Positions 25,608 through 32,506 of a stretch of 64,000 nucleotides of DNA are shown here, one piece after another. Positions within the stretch are counted from its first letter, which is position 1. The number at the start of each line of letters is the position of its first letter. The stretch lies in NCBI RefSeq assembly GCF_005938645.2, contig NZ_CP042171.1, positions 3,906,001 through 3,970,000 on the forward strand. The letters are read 5' to 3'. Both the position numbers and the translations under genes were made by a program. The DNA is from Pedobacter sp. KBS0701. GTDB taxonomy: Bacteria > Bacteroidota > Bacteroidia > Sphingobacteriales > Sphingobacteriaceae. The notes beneath the pieces were generated by a model that was not told where the DNA came from, searched no databases, and was given only the letters and a program-made list of their open reading frames with translations.

Positions 25608-26477
25608 ATGAATTCAAGAAGGACATTCTTAAAACAGGCAGGATTAGCTGCCGGAGCGGCATTATTAATTCCATCATTTGCTTTTGATAAAGCAAGTAAA
25701 AATGTTGGCCTGCAATTATACACCCTGCGCGATGAGTTGCCGAAAGATGTAAAAGGCGTTATCGAAAAAGTAGCAAAGGCCGGATACAAAGAAGTTGAAA
25801 CCTATGGTTTTGCCAATGGAAAATTTTGGGGCTTAACGCCTAAAGAATTTAAAGCCTTACTTGATGCCAATGGTTTAAAAGCACCAAGTGGTCATTACCA
25901 CATGGATGATTTTGTAAAAACAGGAAATGCCGATAGATTAAAAGCAGATATCGAATCATCAGCTGCAATTGGTGGTAAATATTTCACCATTGCCGGCGCA
26001 CATGTTGATATGAGTAAAGGTTCTGATGGTTTCAAAAAAACCGCCAGCGATTTTAACAAAGTGGCAGAAATTGCTAAAGCTTCAGGATTAAAATTCGCTT
26101 ATCATAACCACGATTTCGAGTTTAAAAATTTGGGCGATACTACTGGTTATGATGTTTACTTAACTGAAACCGATAAAAACCTGGTTAATTTTGAATTGGA
26201 TTTATACTGGGTAGTACGCTCAGGTAATGATCCTTTAGCATTATTTAAAAAATATCCCGGCCGTTTCCCTATGTGGCACGTGAAGGATATGGACAAGGCC
26301 AAACCTGAATTAAATACCGAGGTGGGTAAGGGATCAATTGATTTTAAAACCATTTTTGCCCAGGCAAAACTTTCAGGCATGCAACATTTCTTTGTAGAGC
26401 ACGAAACCAATTATCAACCAGATCCAATTGGCTCGATCAAAACAAGCTGCGATTATATCAAAGCCAGTTTGATTTAA
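25608..26477 (+). CDS. Tat-exported xylose-isomerase-like TIM barrel, tandem copy 2
   Basis: 289 residues, leader SRRTFLKQAGLAAGAALLIP. Shares most of its sequence with the preceding gene, including DELPKDVKG, LTPKEFKALLDANGLKA and QAKLSGMQHFFVEHETNY, while the region around residues 100-150 (HMDDFVKTGNADRLK, AGAHVDMSKGSDG) differs, which is where substrate specificity may have changed. Metal-site motifs (AYHNHDFEF, FELDLYW, WHVKD, VEHE) are intact, so it should be active. It is the last gene of the run and is followed by a strong terminator. Confidence 0.87.
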   Translation: MNSRRTFLKQAGLAAGAALLIPSFAFDKASKNVGLQLYTLRDELPKDVKGVIEKVAKAGYKEVETYGFANGKFWGLTPKEFKALLDANGLKAPSGHYHMDDFVKTGNADRLKADIESSAAIGGKYFTIAGAHVDMSKGSDGFKKTASDFNKVAEIAKASGLKFAYHNHDFEFKNLGDTTGYDVYLTETDKNLVNFELDLYWVVRSGNDPLALFKKYPGRFPMWHVKDMDKAKPELNTEVGKGSIDFKTIFAQAKLSGMQHFFVEHETNYQPDPIGSIKTSCDYIKASLI

Positions 26478-26483
26478 ATTTAT

Positions 26484-26520
26484 TAAACCCCGCAGATTTT
26501 AAAAAAATCTGTGGGGTTTA
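26484..26520 (+). terminator. terminator of the sugar-oxidation gene run
   Basis: 17-bp stem with one G-U pair, TAAACCCCGCAGATTTT paired with AAAATCTGTGGGGTTTA around a three-base loop, seven bases after the last stop codon. Confidence 0.85.
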
Positions 26521-27047
26521 ACACTGGCTTGTCAGTCATCTCGACTGAAGCGTAGCGAAATGGAGAGATCTATCTTCGTAAATAAAATCTTCTCCTTTCT
26601 TCAACAACCCAAACCTCATTAAAAGATTTCACTGTCATTAGGAGAATTGTCCCTGTTTATCTAAACCTGATAGAACGGCAATACTTTTTAATTGCAGTAC
26701 CTATAAATCTTGTTGTCTGCAACCGATGAAACAGATGCTTCGTACCTCAGCATTGACAATAGTTGTTTAAAAAGATTATAGTGATAGCAGGACTTTCGTA
26801 ACCGATAAACGATGGAACCTGCTTTCCAAAAAAAACATTCATTGACTTCCGAAGTTGCCCCCTGCCCCGCCCCCTGCGAAACTTTGGAAGTTTGTGCTCA
26901 GACTTTATTCTCCAACCATATTTTCTATCGAAAACCAAAAATTTCAAATATTAAAAGCAAATTTAATTGGTAACAATAGGGATATCAGCTTAATTTTTAG
27001 CATATTTGAGCTCATATCAAATAATTAATAATATAAAAAAAATTAAA
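26521..27047. repeat. gene-free gap with a REP-like element and a GC-rich hairpin
   Basis: No gene seen. 26535-26575 (GTCATCTCGACTG ... GGAGAGATCTATCT) is a REP-like element that matches, inverted, 35896-35936. 26846-26890 is a hairpin with arms CTTCCGAAGTT / AACTTTGGAAG around a loop of C runs (G runs on the minus strand). A 66-codon minus frame crosses the hairpin but has no family signs. The asd promoter should lie in the last 60 bases but no clear box was found. Confidence 0.5.
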
Positions 27048-28037
27048 ATGAGAGTAGCAGTAGTAGGTGCAACCGGATTGGTTGGCACTGTCATGTTAAA
27101 AGTATTGGAGGAAAGAAATTTCCCTTTAACAGAGTTGATTCCCGTAGCATCAGAAAAGAGTGTTGGTAAGGAAATTACTTTTAAGGGTAAGAAGTTCCCA
27201 ATTGTTAGCATGGATACTGCAATCAGTATGAAACCAGATATCGCTTTGTTTTCGGCGGGTGGCAACACTTCATTAGAGCATGCACCTCGTTTTAAAGAGG
27301 CCGGAACAACTGTTATCGATAACTCTTCTGCCTGGAGAATGGATCCTGCAATTAAATTAATTGTGCCGGAAGTTAATGCACACGAACTTTCTATCGATAA
27401 CAAAATTATCGCTAACCCAAACTGTTCGACCATCCAGATGGTGGTGGTTTTAAAACCTTTGCACGATAAATACAAAATAAAACGTGTGGTGGTTTCTACC
27501 TATCAATCGGTTACCGGTACTGGTGTTAAAGCGGTTGAGCAATTAATGAACGAGCGTAAAGGCATTGATGGTCCTAAAGCTTATCCTTATGAAATCGACT
27601 TGAACGTTCTTCCTCATATTGATGTTTTCACTGAAAACGGATATACTAAAGAAGAGATGAAAATGGTTAAGGAAACGAACAAAATTATGAGCGACGATAG
27701 CATCAAAGTTACCGCGACAACGGTTCGTATCCCGGTAATGGGTGGTCACTCAGAGTCGGTAAATATCGAGTTTGAAAATGATTTCGATTTAGCTGAAGTG
27801 CGCAGCATTTTAGAAAAAGCACCAGGCGTAATCGTTGTGGATGATGTGGCCAACTTAAAATATCCTATGCCGAAAGATGCCCATGAAAAAGATGAGGTCT
27901 TTGTAGGCCGTATCCGTAGAGATGAATCAGCTCCCAAAGCACTAAACCTTTGGATTGTTGCCGATAACTTACGTAAAGGTGCAGCAACCAATGCTGTTCA
28001 GATTGCCGAATATCTAATTCAGAAAGAATTGGTTTAA
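27048..28037 (+). CDS. asd: aspartate-semialdehyde dehydrogenase
   Basis: 329 residues from the ATG at 27048 (MRVAVVGATGLVGTVML), which begins at the Rossmann strand; a TTG 42 bases upstream would add an AT-rich, Lys/Ile extension and is rejected. The catalytic Cys is in ANPNCSTIQ (C126), with the His in VRIPVMGGHSESV. The enzyme reduces aspartyl phosphate to aspartate semialdehyde with NADPH, feeding lysine, diaminopimelate, threonine and methionine synthesis. It is single-gene with its own terminator. Confidence 0.96.
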   Translation: MRVAVVGATGLVGTVMLKVLEERNFPLTELIPVASEKSVGKEITFKGKKFPIVSMDTAISMKPDIALFSAGGNTSLEHAPRFKEAGTTVIDNSSAWRMDPAIKLIVPEVNAHELSIDNKIIANPNCSTIQMVVVLKPLHDKYKIKRVVVSTYQSVTGTGVKAVEQLMNERKGIDGPKAYPYEIDLNVLPHIDVFTENGYTKEEMKMVKETNKIMSDDSIKVTATTVRIPVMGGHSESVNIEFENDFDLAEVRSILEKAPGVIVVDDVANLKYPMPKDAHEKDEVFVGRIRRDESAPKALNLWIVADNLRKGAATNAVQIAEYLIQKELV

Positions 28038-28054
28038 TCAATAAATAATTTAAG

Positions 28055-28083
28055 AAAAGCCTCGATTTATTCGGGGCTTTTTT
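28055..28083 (+). terminator. terminator of asd
   Basis: Stem AAAAGCCTCGA / TCGGGGCTTTT (one G-U pair), loop TTTAT, followed by more T. It lies 17 bases after the asd stop. Confidence 0.85.
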
Positions 28084-28093
28084 ATGCGCTACA

Positions 28094-28696
28094 ATGAAAC
28101 AACTTCCAATTGCTTTAATTTATTCCAGATTGCTTATTGGTTTTGGAATCATTCTGTTAAGTGTTTTCCATGCTAGCCATTATTCTTTTTTAGCCATCAC
28201 CTTATTATCTATTGGTTTGCTAACCGATGTTTTTGATGGGATCATCGCCCGTAAGCTTAATATCTCTTCCGAAAAGTTAAGGCGGCTGGACTCTGGTATC
28301 GATCAGGTATTTTTTATTTCGGTAGCAGTTGCCACTTATATTCAATGTCCGGATTTCTTCAAAACCAATCTTGTCAAATTAATTGTCCTTGGTACTTTCG
28401 AAGCTTCAACCTATGCATTAAGCTATATCAAATTCAAAAAAGAAATTGCCACCCATTCTATCGGCGCTAAAATCTGGACGCTGACAATATTTGCTACTTT
28501 AGTCGAAATTATGGTGCATTACGAATCGATCGTGCTCTTTGAAATTTGTTTTTGGCTCGGCATGGCCACCCGCTTGGAAATACTTGCAATTGTTCTCACC
28601 CTCAAAAAATGGACGAACGATGTACCCACCGTTTATCATGCAGTGAGATTGAGGCAGGGAAAGGAAATTAAGCGCAATAAATTATTCAATGGTTAA
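28094..28696 (+). CDS. CDP-alcohol phosphatidyltransferase family protein
   Basis: 200 residues, about six membrane helices. The signature DGIIAR ... LDSGID is present at about residues 49-71, giving the four Asp residues of the CDP-alcohol phosphotransferase motif DG-x2-AR-x8-G-x3-D-x3-D. The Gly after the x8 stretch is replaced by Leu (EKLRRLDSG). The family links a CDP-diacylglycerol or CDP-alcohol to a second alcohol in phospholipid synthesis. Which lipid is made is not clear; it is not an obvious PgsA or PssA. It follows asd after the terminator, and its own gene end lacks a clear hairpin. Confidence 0.82.
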   Translation: MKQLPIALIYSRLLIGFGIILLSVFHASHYSFLAITLLSIGLLTDVFDGIIARKLNISSEKLRRLDSGIDQVFFISVAVATYIQCPDFFKTNLVKLIVLGTFEASTYALSYIKFKKEIATHSIGAKIWTLTIFATLVEIMVHYESIVLFEICFWLGMATRLEILAIVLTLKKWTNDVPTVYHAVRLRQGKEIKRNKLFNG

Positions 28697-28712
28697 GGTT
28701 AAAAATTTAAAG

Positions 28713-28795
28713 ATATATAATTTAGCGATCGTAATCACTAAATTATATATAAAAAAGAGATCATAATCACCAAATTATATATAATTTAGTGATTA
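28713..28795. promoter_or_regulatory. palindromic operator-like sites upstream of the AAA ATPase gene
   Basis: Two AT-rich palindromes. The first has arms ATATATAATTTAG and CTAAATTATATAT (28713-28750) with a 12-base spacer that includes CGATCG. The second is a 32-base near-perfect palindrome, TAATCACCAAATTATA paired with TATAATTTAGTGATTA (28764-28795, one mismatch). The word AATCAC(T/C)AAATTATA thus occurs three times. The second palindrome ends 15 bases before the -7 box, so a bound protein would block the promoter. Confidence 0.7.
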
Positions 28796-28810
28796 GATTT
28801 AAAATTTTGT

Positions 28811-28818
28811 TATATTTG
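28811..28818 (+). promoter_or_regulatory. -7 box TATATTTG of the AAA ATPase gene
   Basis: TATATTTG fits TAnnTTTG and ends 17 bases before the start codon. It sits inside a second dyad (AAATTTTG at 28802, CAAAATTT at 28826). The -33 region overlaps the upstream palindrome. Confidence 0.6.
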
Positions 28819-28835
28819 AGAGAAGCAAAATTTGT

Positions 28836-29963
28836 ATGATGATTATCAGAAATCTGCAAAACCATATCGAATTGAAGTTTTTTAAACAAAAAGCCATTAT
28901 TGTTACCGGTGCAAGGCAAGTGGGTAAAACTACTATGTTAAAGCAGTTAGTAAATAAGACTGAGCTACCTTTTGTTTTTCTAAATTGTGATGAGGCAAAC
29001 GTACGCACCACCTTAACTGATATCAGTATCGAAAGGCTGAAATCAATTATTGGTGCTAACAAAATCATTTTTATCGACGAAGCACAACGCGTTACCAATA
29101 TTGGCTTAACCTTAAAACTGATCGTTGATAATTTTTCAGATGTTCAGTTATTGGTTACTGGTTCTTCATCATTAGATCTGGCTATTGGCATCAAAGAATC
29201 GTTAACAGGAAGAAAATTTGAATATCACCTCTTCCCTTTTTCAGTTGCAGAACTTGTTGACGAAACGAACGTACTTATTGAAGAACAGGCTTTAGAAAAA
29301 AGATTAATTTACGGTACTTATCCCGATGCCATCAATTATCCGGGGGAAGAAAAAGAGCTGTTATTAAATTTAGCTAACAGTTATCTTTTTAAAGATATTT
29401 TATCCCTTACGGGTATCCGAAAACCATTACAACTCGAAAAACTGGTACAGGCATTGGCCCTACAGATTGGTAACGAAGTTTCTTATACTGAACTTGGACA
29501 AATGATTGAGGCCGATAAACTCACTGTTGAGCGTTACATCGATCTATTAGAACAATGTTTCGTTGTATTTAGACTAGGTGCTTACAGCAGCAACCTGCGG
29601 AACGAAATTAAAAAGAGCAAAAAGATATACTTCTATGATACAGGAATCCGAAATGCGGTAATCGAAAATTTCGGCATGCTCGGCTTACGGCAGGATGCTG
29701 GTCAGTTGTTTGAAAATTATATTATATCTGAATACATAAAGGCCAGTAATAATAAAAGAAAGCATGCCAGATATTATTTTTGGCGCAGTTTTCAGCAACA
29801 GGAAATTGATTTAATAGAAGAAGTTGATGGAAAAATAAATGCCATAGAGATTAAATGGAACGCGAATAAAAAAGTAAAGTTTCCTTCTACATTTTTAGAT
29901 GCATACCCCACCAACGAAACATACGTTATAAATAAAGCTAACTATACCAGTTTCCTGGTATAA
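28836..29963 (+). CDS. AAA-type ATPase with DUF4143 domain
   Basis: 375 residues. Walker A GARQVGKTTM at about residues 27-36, Walker B IIFIDEAQR, sensor-like LLVTGSSSLDLA, then the DUF4143 C-terminal part with YERYID-like winged helix (DKLTVERYIDLLEQCFVVF) and a nuclease-like end (FWRSFQQQEIDLIEE, NAIEIKWN). These genes are widespread, often in many copies, and of unknown function; a DNA-binding or toxin-related role has been suggested. The DNA upstream has strong palindromes, which may be its own operator. It is unlike its neighbours and may be a mobile cargo gene. Confidence 0.9.
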   Translation: MMIIRNLQNHIELKFFKQKAIIVTGARQVGKTTMLKQLVNKTELPFVFLNCDEANVRTTLTDISIERLKSIIGANKIIFIDEAQRVTNIGLTLKLIVDNFSDVQLLVTGSSSLDLAIGIKESLTGRKFEYHLFPFSVAELVDETNVLIEEQALEKRLIYGTYPDAINYPGEEKELLLNLANSYLFKDILSLTGIRKPLQLEKLVQALALQIGNEVSYTELGQMIEADKLTVERYIDLLEQCFVVFRLGAYSSNLRNEIKKSKKIYFYDTGIRNAVIENFGMLGLRQDAGQLFENYIISEYIKASNNKRKHARYYFWRSFQQQEIDLIEEVDGKINAIEIKWNANKKVKFPSTFLDAYPTNETYVINKANYTSFLV

Positions 29964-29984
29964 AATAATCGCCAGCAAAAAAAA

Positions 29985-31391
29985 ATGAAATTTTTCAAAA
30001 TATTGTCCCTATCGCTGTGTTTAACAATCGCAGCAAATGCTCAAAACAGAATCCAAAACCTAGAAAAAGCTTTTAATAATCTATTAAACGACGAACAGGC
30101 AAAACATGCCCTGGTATCTCTTTGCGTTTTGGATGCCAATACCGGCAAAACACTTTATGCTAAAAACGAGCAGATTGGTTTGCCCACTGCTTCAACACTA
30201 AAAACCATTACCGCCGCTACCGCTTTCAGTATTTTAGGAAAAGATTTTCAGTTTCAGACTACCCTGGCCTATACCGGAACCATTACTACAGACGGAACTT
30301 TAAAAGGAAACCTCATCATTATCGGTAGCGGCGACCCTACTTTGGGCTCGTGGCGTTATCAAAACAAAGAAAATACTGTTTTAACACAATGGGTGGCGGC
30401 CATAAAAGCCTCAGGCATAAAAAAAATTGAAGGTTCAGTAATTGGTGATGACCGTATTTTTGGCACACAAACCACACCTGAAGGTTGGGTTTGGCAGGAC
30501 ATCGGCAATTATTATGGCGCTGGTACTTCGGGTTTGGCCTGGCGGGAAAATCAGTTCGATATCCATTTAAGACCAGGGAGCAGCGCGGCGGATGAGGTGA
30601 AAATTGTAAAAACTGTTCCGGCTACGCCCTATGTGCAGTTGGTAAATGAACTCAAAACCGGTGCAACTGGTACGGGCGATAGAAGTTATGCTTTTCTTCC
30701 TCCTTACAGTAATGTTGCCTACCTCCGCGGAAGTTGGGGAATGGGCATTACCAAAACAGGCATTTCTGTAGCCCTCCCCGATCCTGCTTTTGATTGCGCT
30801 TACCGCTTACAGGATACTTTGAAGAGATTGGAGATTTCAACCGGTCAACAGGCCACAACGGCCCGGTTAATGACTTTAAACAATCAGGTCATTCCTTCGG
30901 TTACACAAAAAATAAGCACCATCAGTTCACCTCGTTTAAGCGAGATGACCTATTGGTTTTTAAAGAAAAGCATCAATTTATATGGCGAATCGCTTTTAAA
31001 AACCATTGCGATAAAATCAGGCAAAGCGGGTACAACAAGCAAAGGTGCACAAACGGAGATTAACTTTTGGGCTGATAAAGGCATTGATAGAACAGCATTA
31101 AATATTATCGACGGCAGCGGACTCTCACCAGGCGACCGGATTACAACCTCTGCAATGGCAACTATACTTTTTCAAATTCAGAAAGAAAACTGGTTCCCTG
31201 ATTATTATAAAGCCCTGCCAGAATACAATGGCATGAAAATTAAAAGCGGAACCATAAACGATGTTTCAGCCTTTGCAGGTTACCATACCGATGCTGCCGG
31301 TAACAAATATGTAGTAGTGATCAATATTAATAATTATAGCGGAAACAGTATCAACAAAAAGTTGTTTAAAGTATTAGATGAATTAAAATAA
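29985..31391 (+). CDS. dacB: D-alanyl-D-alanine carboxypeptidase/endopeptidase (PBP4)
   Basis: 468 residues with a signal peptide (MKFFKILSLSLCLTIAANAQ). The penicillin-binding motifs are all present: SxxK in PTASTLKTI (S70, K73), SxN in KKSINLYGE, and KSG in GMKIKSGTIND. The insert domain between SxxK and SxN matches the class C (PBP4) family. It trims D-Ala from, and cleaves cross-links in, periplasmic peptidoglycan. It starts 21 bases after the ATPase gene and may be co-transcribed with it or read from an internal promoter. Confidence 0.94.
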   Translation: MKFFKILSLSLCLTIAANAQNRIQNLEKAFNNLLNDEQAKHALVSLCVLDANTGKTLYAKNEQIGLPTASTLKTITAATAFSILGKDFQFQTTLAYTGTITTDGTLKGNLIIIGSGDPTLGSWRYQNKENTVLTQWVAAIKASGIKKIEGSVIGDDRIFGTQTTPEGWVWQDIGNYYGAGTSGLAWRENQFDIHLRPGSSAADEVKIVKTVPATPYVQLVNELKTGATGTGDRSYAFLPPYSNVAYLRGSWGMGITKTGISVALPDPAFDCAYRLQDTLKRLEISTGQQATTARLMTLNNQVIPSVTQKISTISSPRLSEMTYWFLKKSINLYGESLLKTIAIKSGKAGTTSKGAQTEINFWADKGIDRTALNIIDGSGLSPGDRITTSAMATILFQIQKENWFPDYYKALPEYNGMKIKSGTINDVSAFAGYHTDAAGNKYVVVININNYSGNSINKKLFKVLDELK

Positions 31392-31407
31392 ACCTTATTT
31401 AAATACT

Positions 31408-31767
31408 ATGACGCTTTTTGTAAAAAACCTTCAAACTGTTGATGGACTGATATCTAACTTATACAAGGATGTTTCGGTAGAAGAAATGACGGGCAAAATT
31501 ACCCATCTGATGGAACAACAAGGCTATAAAGTCTTCGACCATCAATATGGAAATTTAATTTTAGAGAAAGGAAGCCGAACCAAAAGGCTTTTATTAGGTG
31601 CATTTGCAACCTATTTTAAATTTAGTGTAACCATGTTACCAAATACTGAAAATGAACTTACTGTAAATGTTTTTCAGCAGTCGAGTGGTATGTCAGGTGG
31701 TTTAATCGGCATGAACCAGATCAAAACAGAGCTTGCCAGGTTAAACTTTTTGTTTTCGAATATTTAA
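31408..31767 (+). CDS. conserved-looking small cytoplasmic protein, unknown
   Basis: 119 residues, no signal peptide or membrane segment. It is mixed alpha/beta (DGLISNLYKDVSVEEM, VFDHQYGNLILEKGSRTKRL, KFSVTMLPNTENELTVNVFQQ), with a Gly/Ser-rich SSGMSGGLIGMNQIKTEL near the C terminus. I do not recognise a family. It lies 16 bases after dacB and is probably in the same operon; a role in peptidoglycan is only positional guesswork. Confidence 0.6.
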   Translation: MTLFVKNLQTVDGLISNLYKDVSVEEMTGKITHLMEQQGYKVFDHQYGNLILEKGSRTKRLLLGAFATYFKFSVTMLPNTENELTVNVFQQSSGMSGGLIGMNQIKTELARLNFLFSNI

Positions 31768-31823
31768 GAAACAATTTCAATATTAGGGTAGGATTTTTAT
31801 TTAAAACAACTAAAAATCACTGC

Positions 31824-31854
31824 CTTGCTTTAAATTTAAAATTGTGTATTTTTG
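31824..31854 (+). promoter_or_regulatory. promoter of the VapBC-like module
   Basis: CTTG at 31824-31827, 19-base spacer, then TATTTTTG at 31847-31854 (fits TAnnTTTG). The start codon follows only four bases after the -7 box, so the mRNA is expected to be leaderless or nearly so. Confidence 0.65.
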
Positions 31855-31858
31855 ATAT

Positions 31859-32038
31859 ATGGAAATAACAATCGACATAGGCTATGAACAATTGTTAGCT
31901 GCAATAAAAAAACTTCCTGCAGCAAAAATAAAACAATTAAAATCAGTTTTAAACGAAGAGTTTATTGAACAAAAAGCATCGAAGGACTTATCTGATTTTC
32001 AAGATTTTTTGCTCAAAGGTCCTGTAATGAGTGAATAA
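31859..32038 (+). CDS. small antitoxin-like protein paired with a PIN-domain toxin
   Basis: 59 residues read from the ATG at 31859 (MEITIDIGYEQLLAAIKKL ... FLLKGPVMSE). A helix with LAAIKKLPAAKIKQLKSVL and a C-terminal acidic tail fit the short VapB-like/DUF2281-like antitoxins that precede PIN toxin genes in Bacteroidota. The PIN gene starts 41 bases downstream. It is too short to stand on its own homology, and the call rests on size, position and promoter. Confidence 0.7.
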   Translation: MEITIDIGYEQLLAAIKKLPAAKIKQLKSVLNEEFIEQKASKDLSDFQDFLLKGPVMSE

Positions 32039-32079
32039 CAGTATAAAAAACATCAGGCACAAAGAAAAAACTTCAATTC

Positions 32080-32473
32080 ATGGAGAACGAAATAGTTTGT
32101 TTGGATACATCTATTTTAATTGATTTTTATCGAAAACGAATAAAAGAGAAAAGTACATTCTACCAGTTAACCAAAGTTTATAATCTTTTTGCAGTCTCTA
32201 TTATTACCGAATATGAGATTAATGATTGGTGCAAAAGCAGAGGAGATCGATTTTTGGAAAGATTTTTTCGGTCAGGTAACCATACTTCCTTTCGACAAAT
32301 TAGCAAGTGATATTGCCATAGAAATTACAAAAGAACTTAAAAAGAGAAATAATTTAATTGAAATCCCCGACATTTTTATTGGAGCAACAGCATTAGCCAG
32401 AAAAATAAAAATTGCCACACTTAATAAAAAGCACTTTGAAAGAATTTCTGGTCTTGAATTGATTGAGACATAA
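32080..32473 (+). pseudogene. PIN-domain (VapC-like) toxin, frameshifted
   Basis: The first frame (from 32080) gives a normal PIN start, IVCLDTSILIDFYRKR, up to ITEYEI. The second frame supplies the rest: MIGAKAEEIDFWKDFFGQ, LPFDKLASDIAIEITKEL, LIEIPDIFIGATALARK and IATLNKKHFERI. Dropping one A at 32221/32222 (after GAGATT) joins them into ITEYEI-MIGAKAEEIDFW, a complete protein of about 130 residues. The catalytic Asp (D9) and Glu lie in the first part and the Asp of PDIFIGA in the second, so neither piece is a full nuclease. The base is not in a long homopolymer. It is a decayed toxin, an inactivating mutation or an assembly error. Confidence 0.75.
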
Positions 32474-32506
32474 TTGGAATATTGTATGCTCTCAAAGTTA
32501 AGGCGA

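Noticed and set aside
26747..26947. 66-codon minus-strand frame with an Arg/Gly-rich stretch
   Set aside because: The Arg/Gly run comes from the C-run loop of a hairpin; the frame looks like a chance opening across a repeat element.
26521..27047. tRNA or other structural RNA in the long gap
   Set aside because: No cloverleaf or known RNA motif was seen; the structure found is explained by the repeat elements.
32215..32225. Programmed ribosomal frameshift in the PIN toxin gene
   Set aside because: No slippery heptamer or downstream structure was seen; a simple one-base insertion explains the data better.
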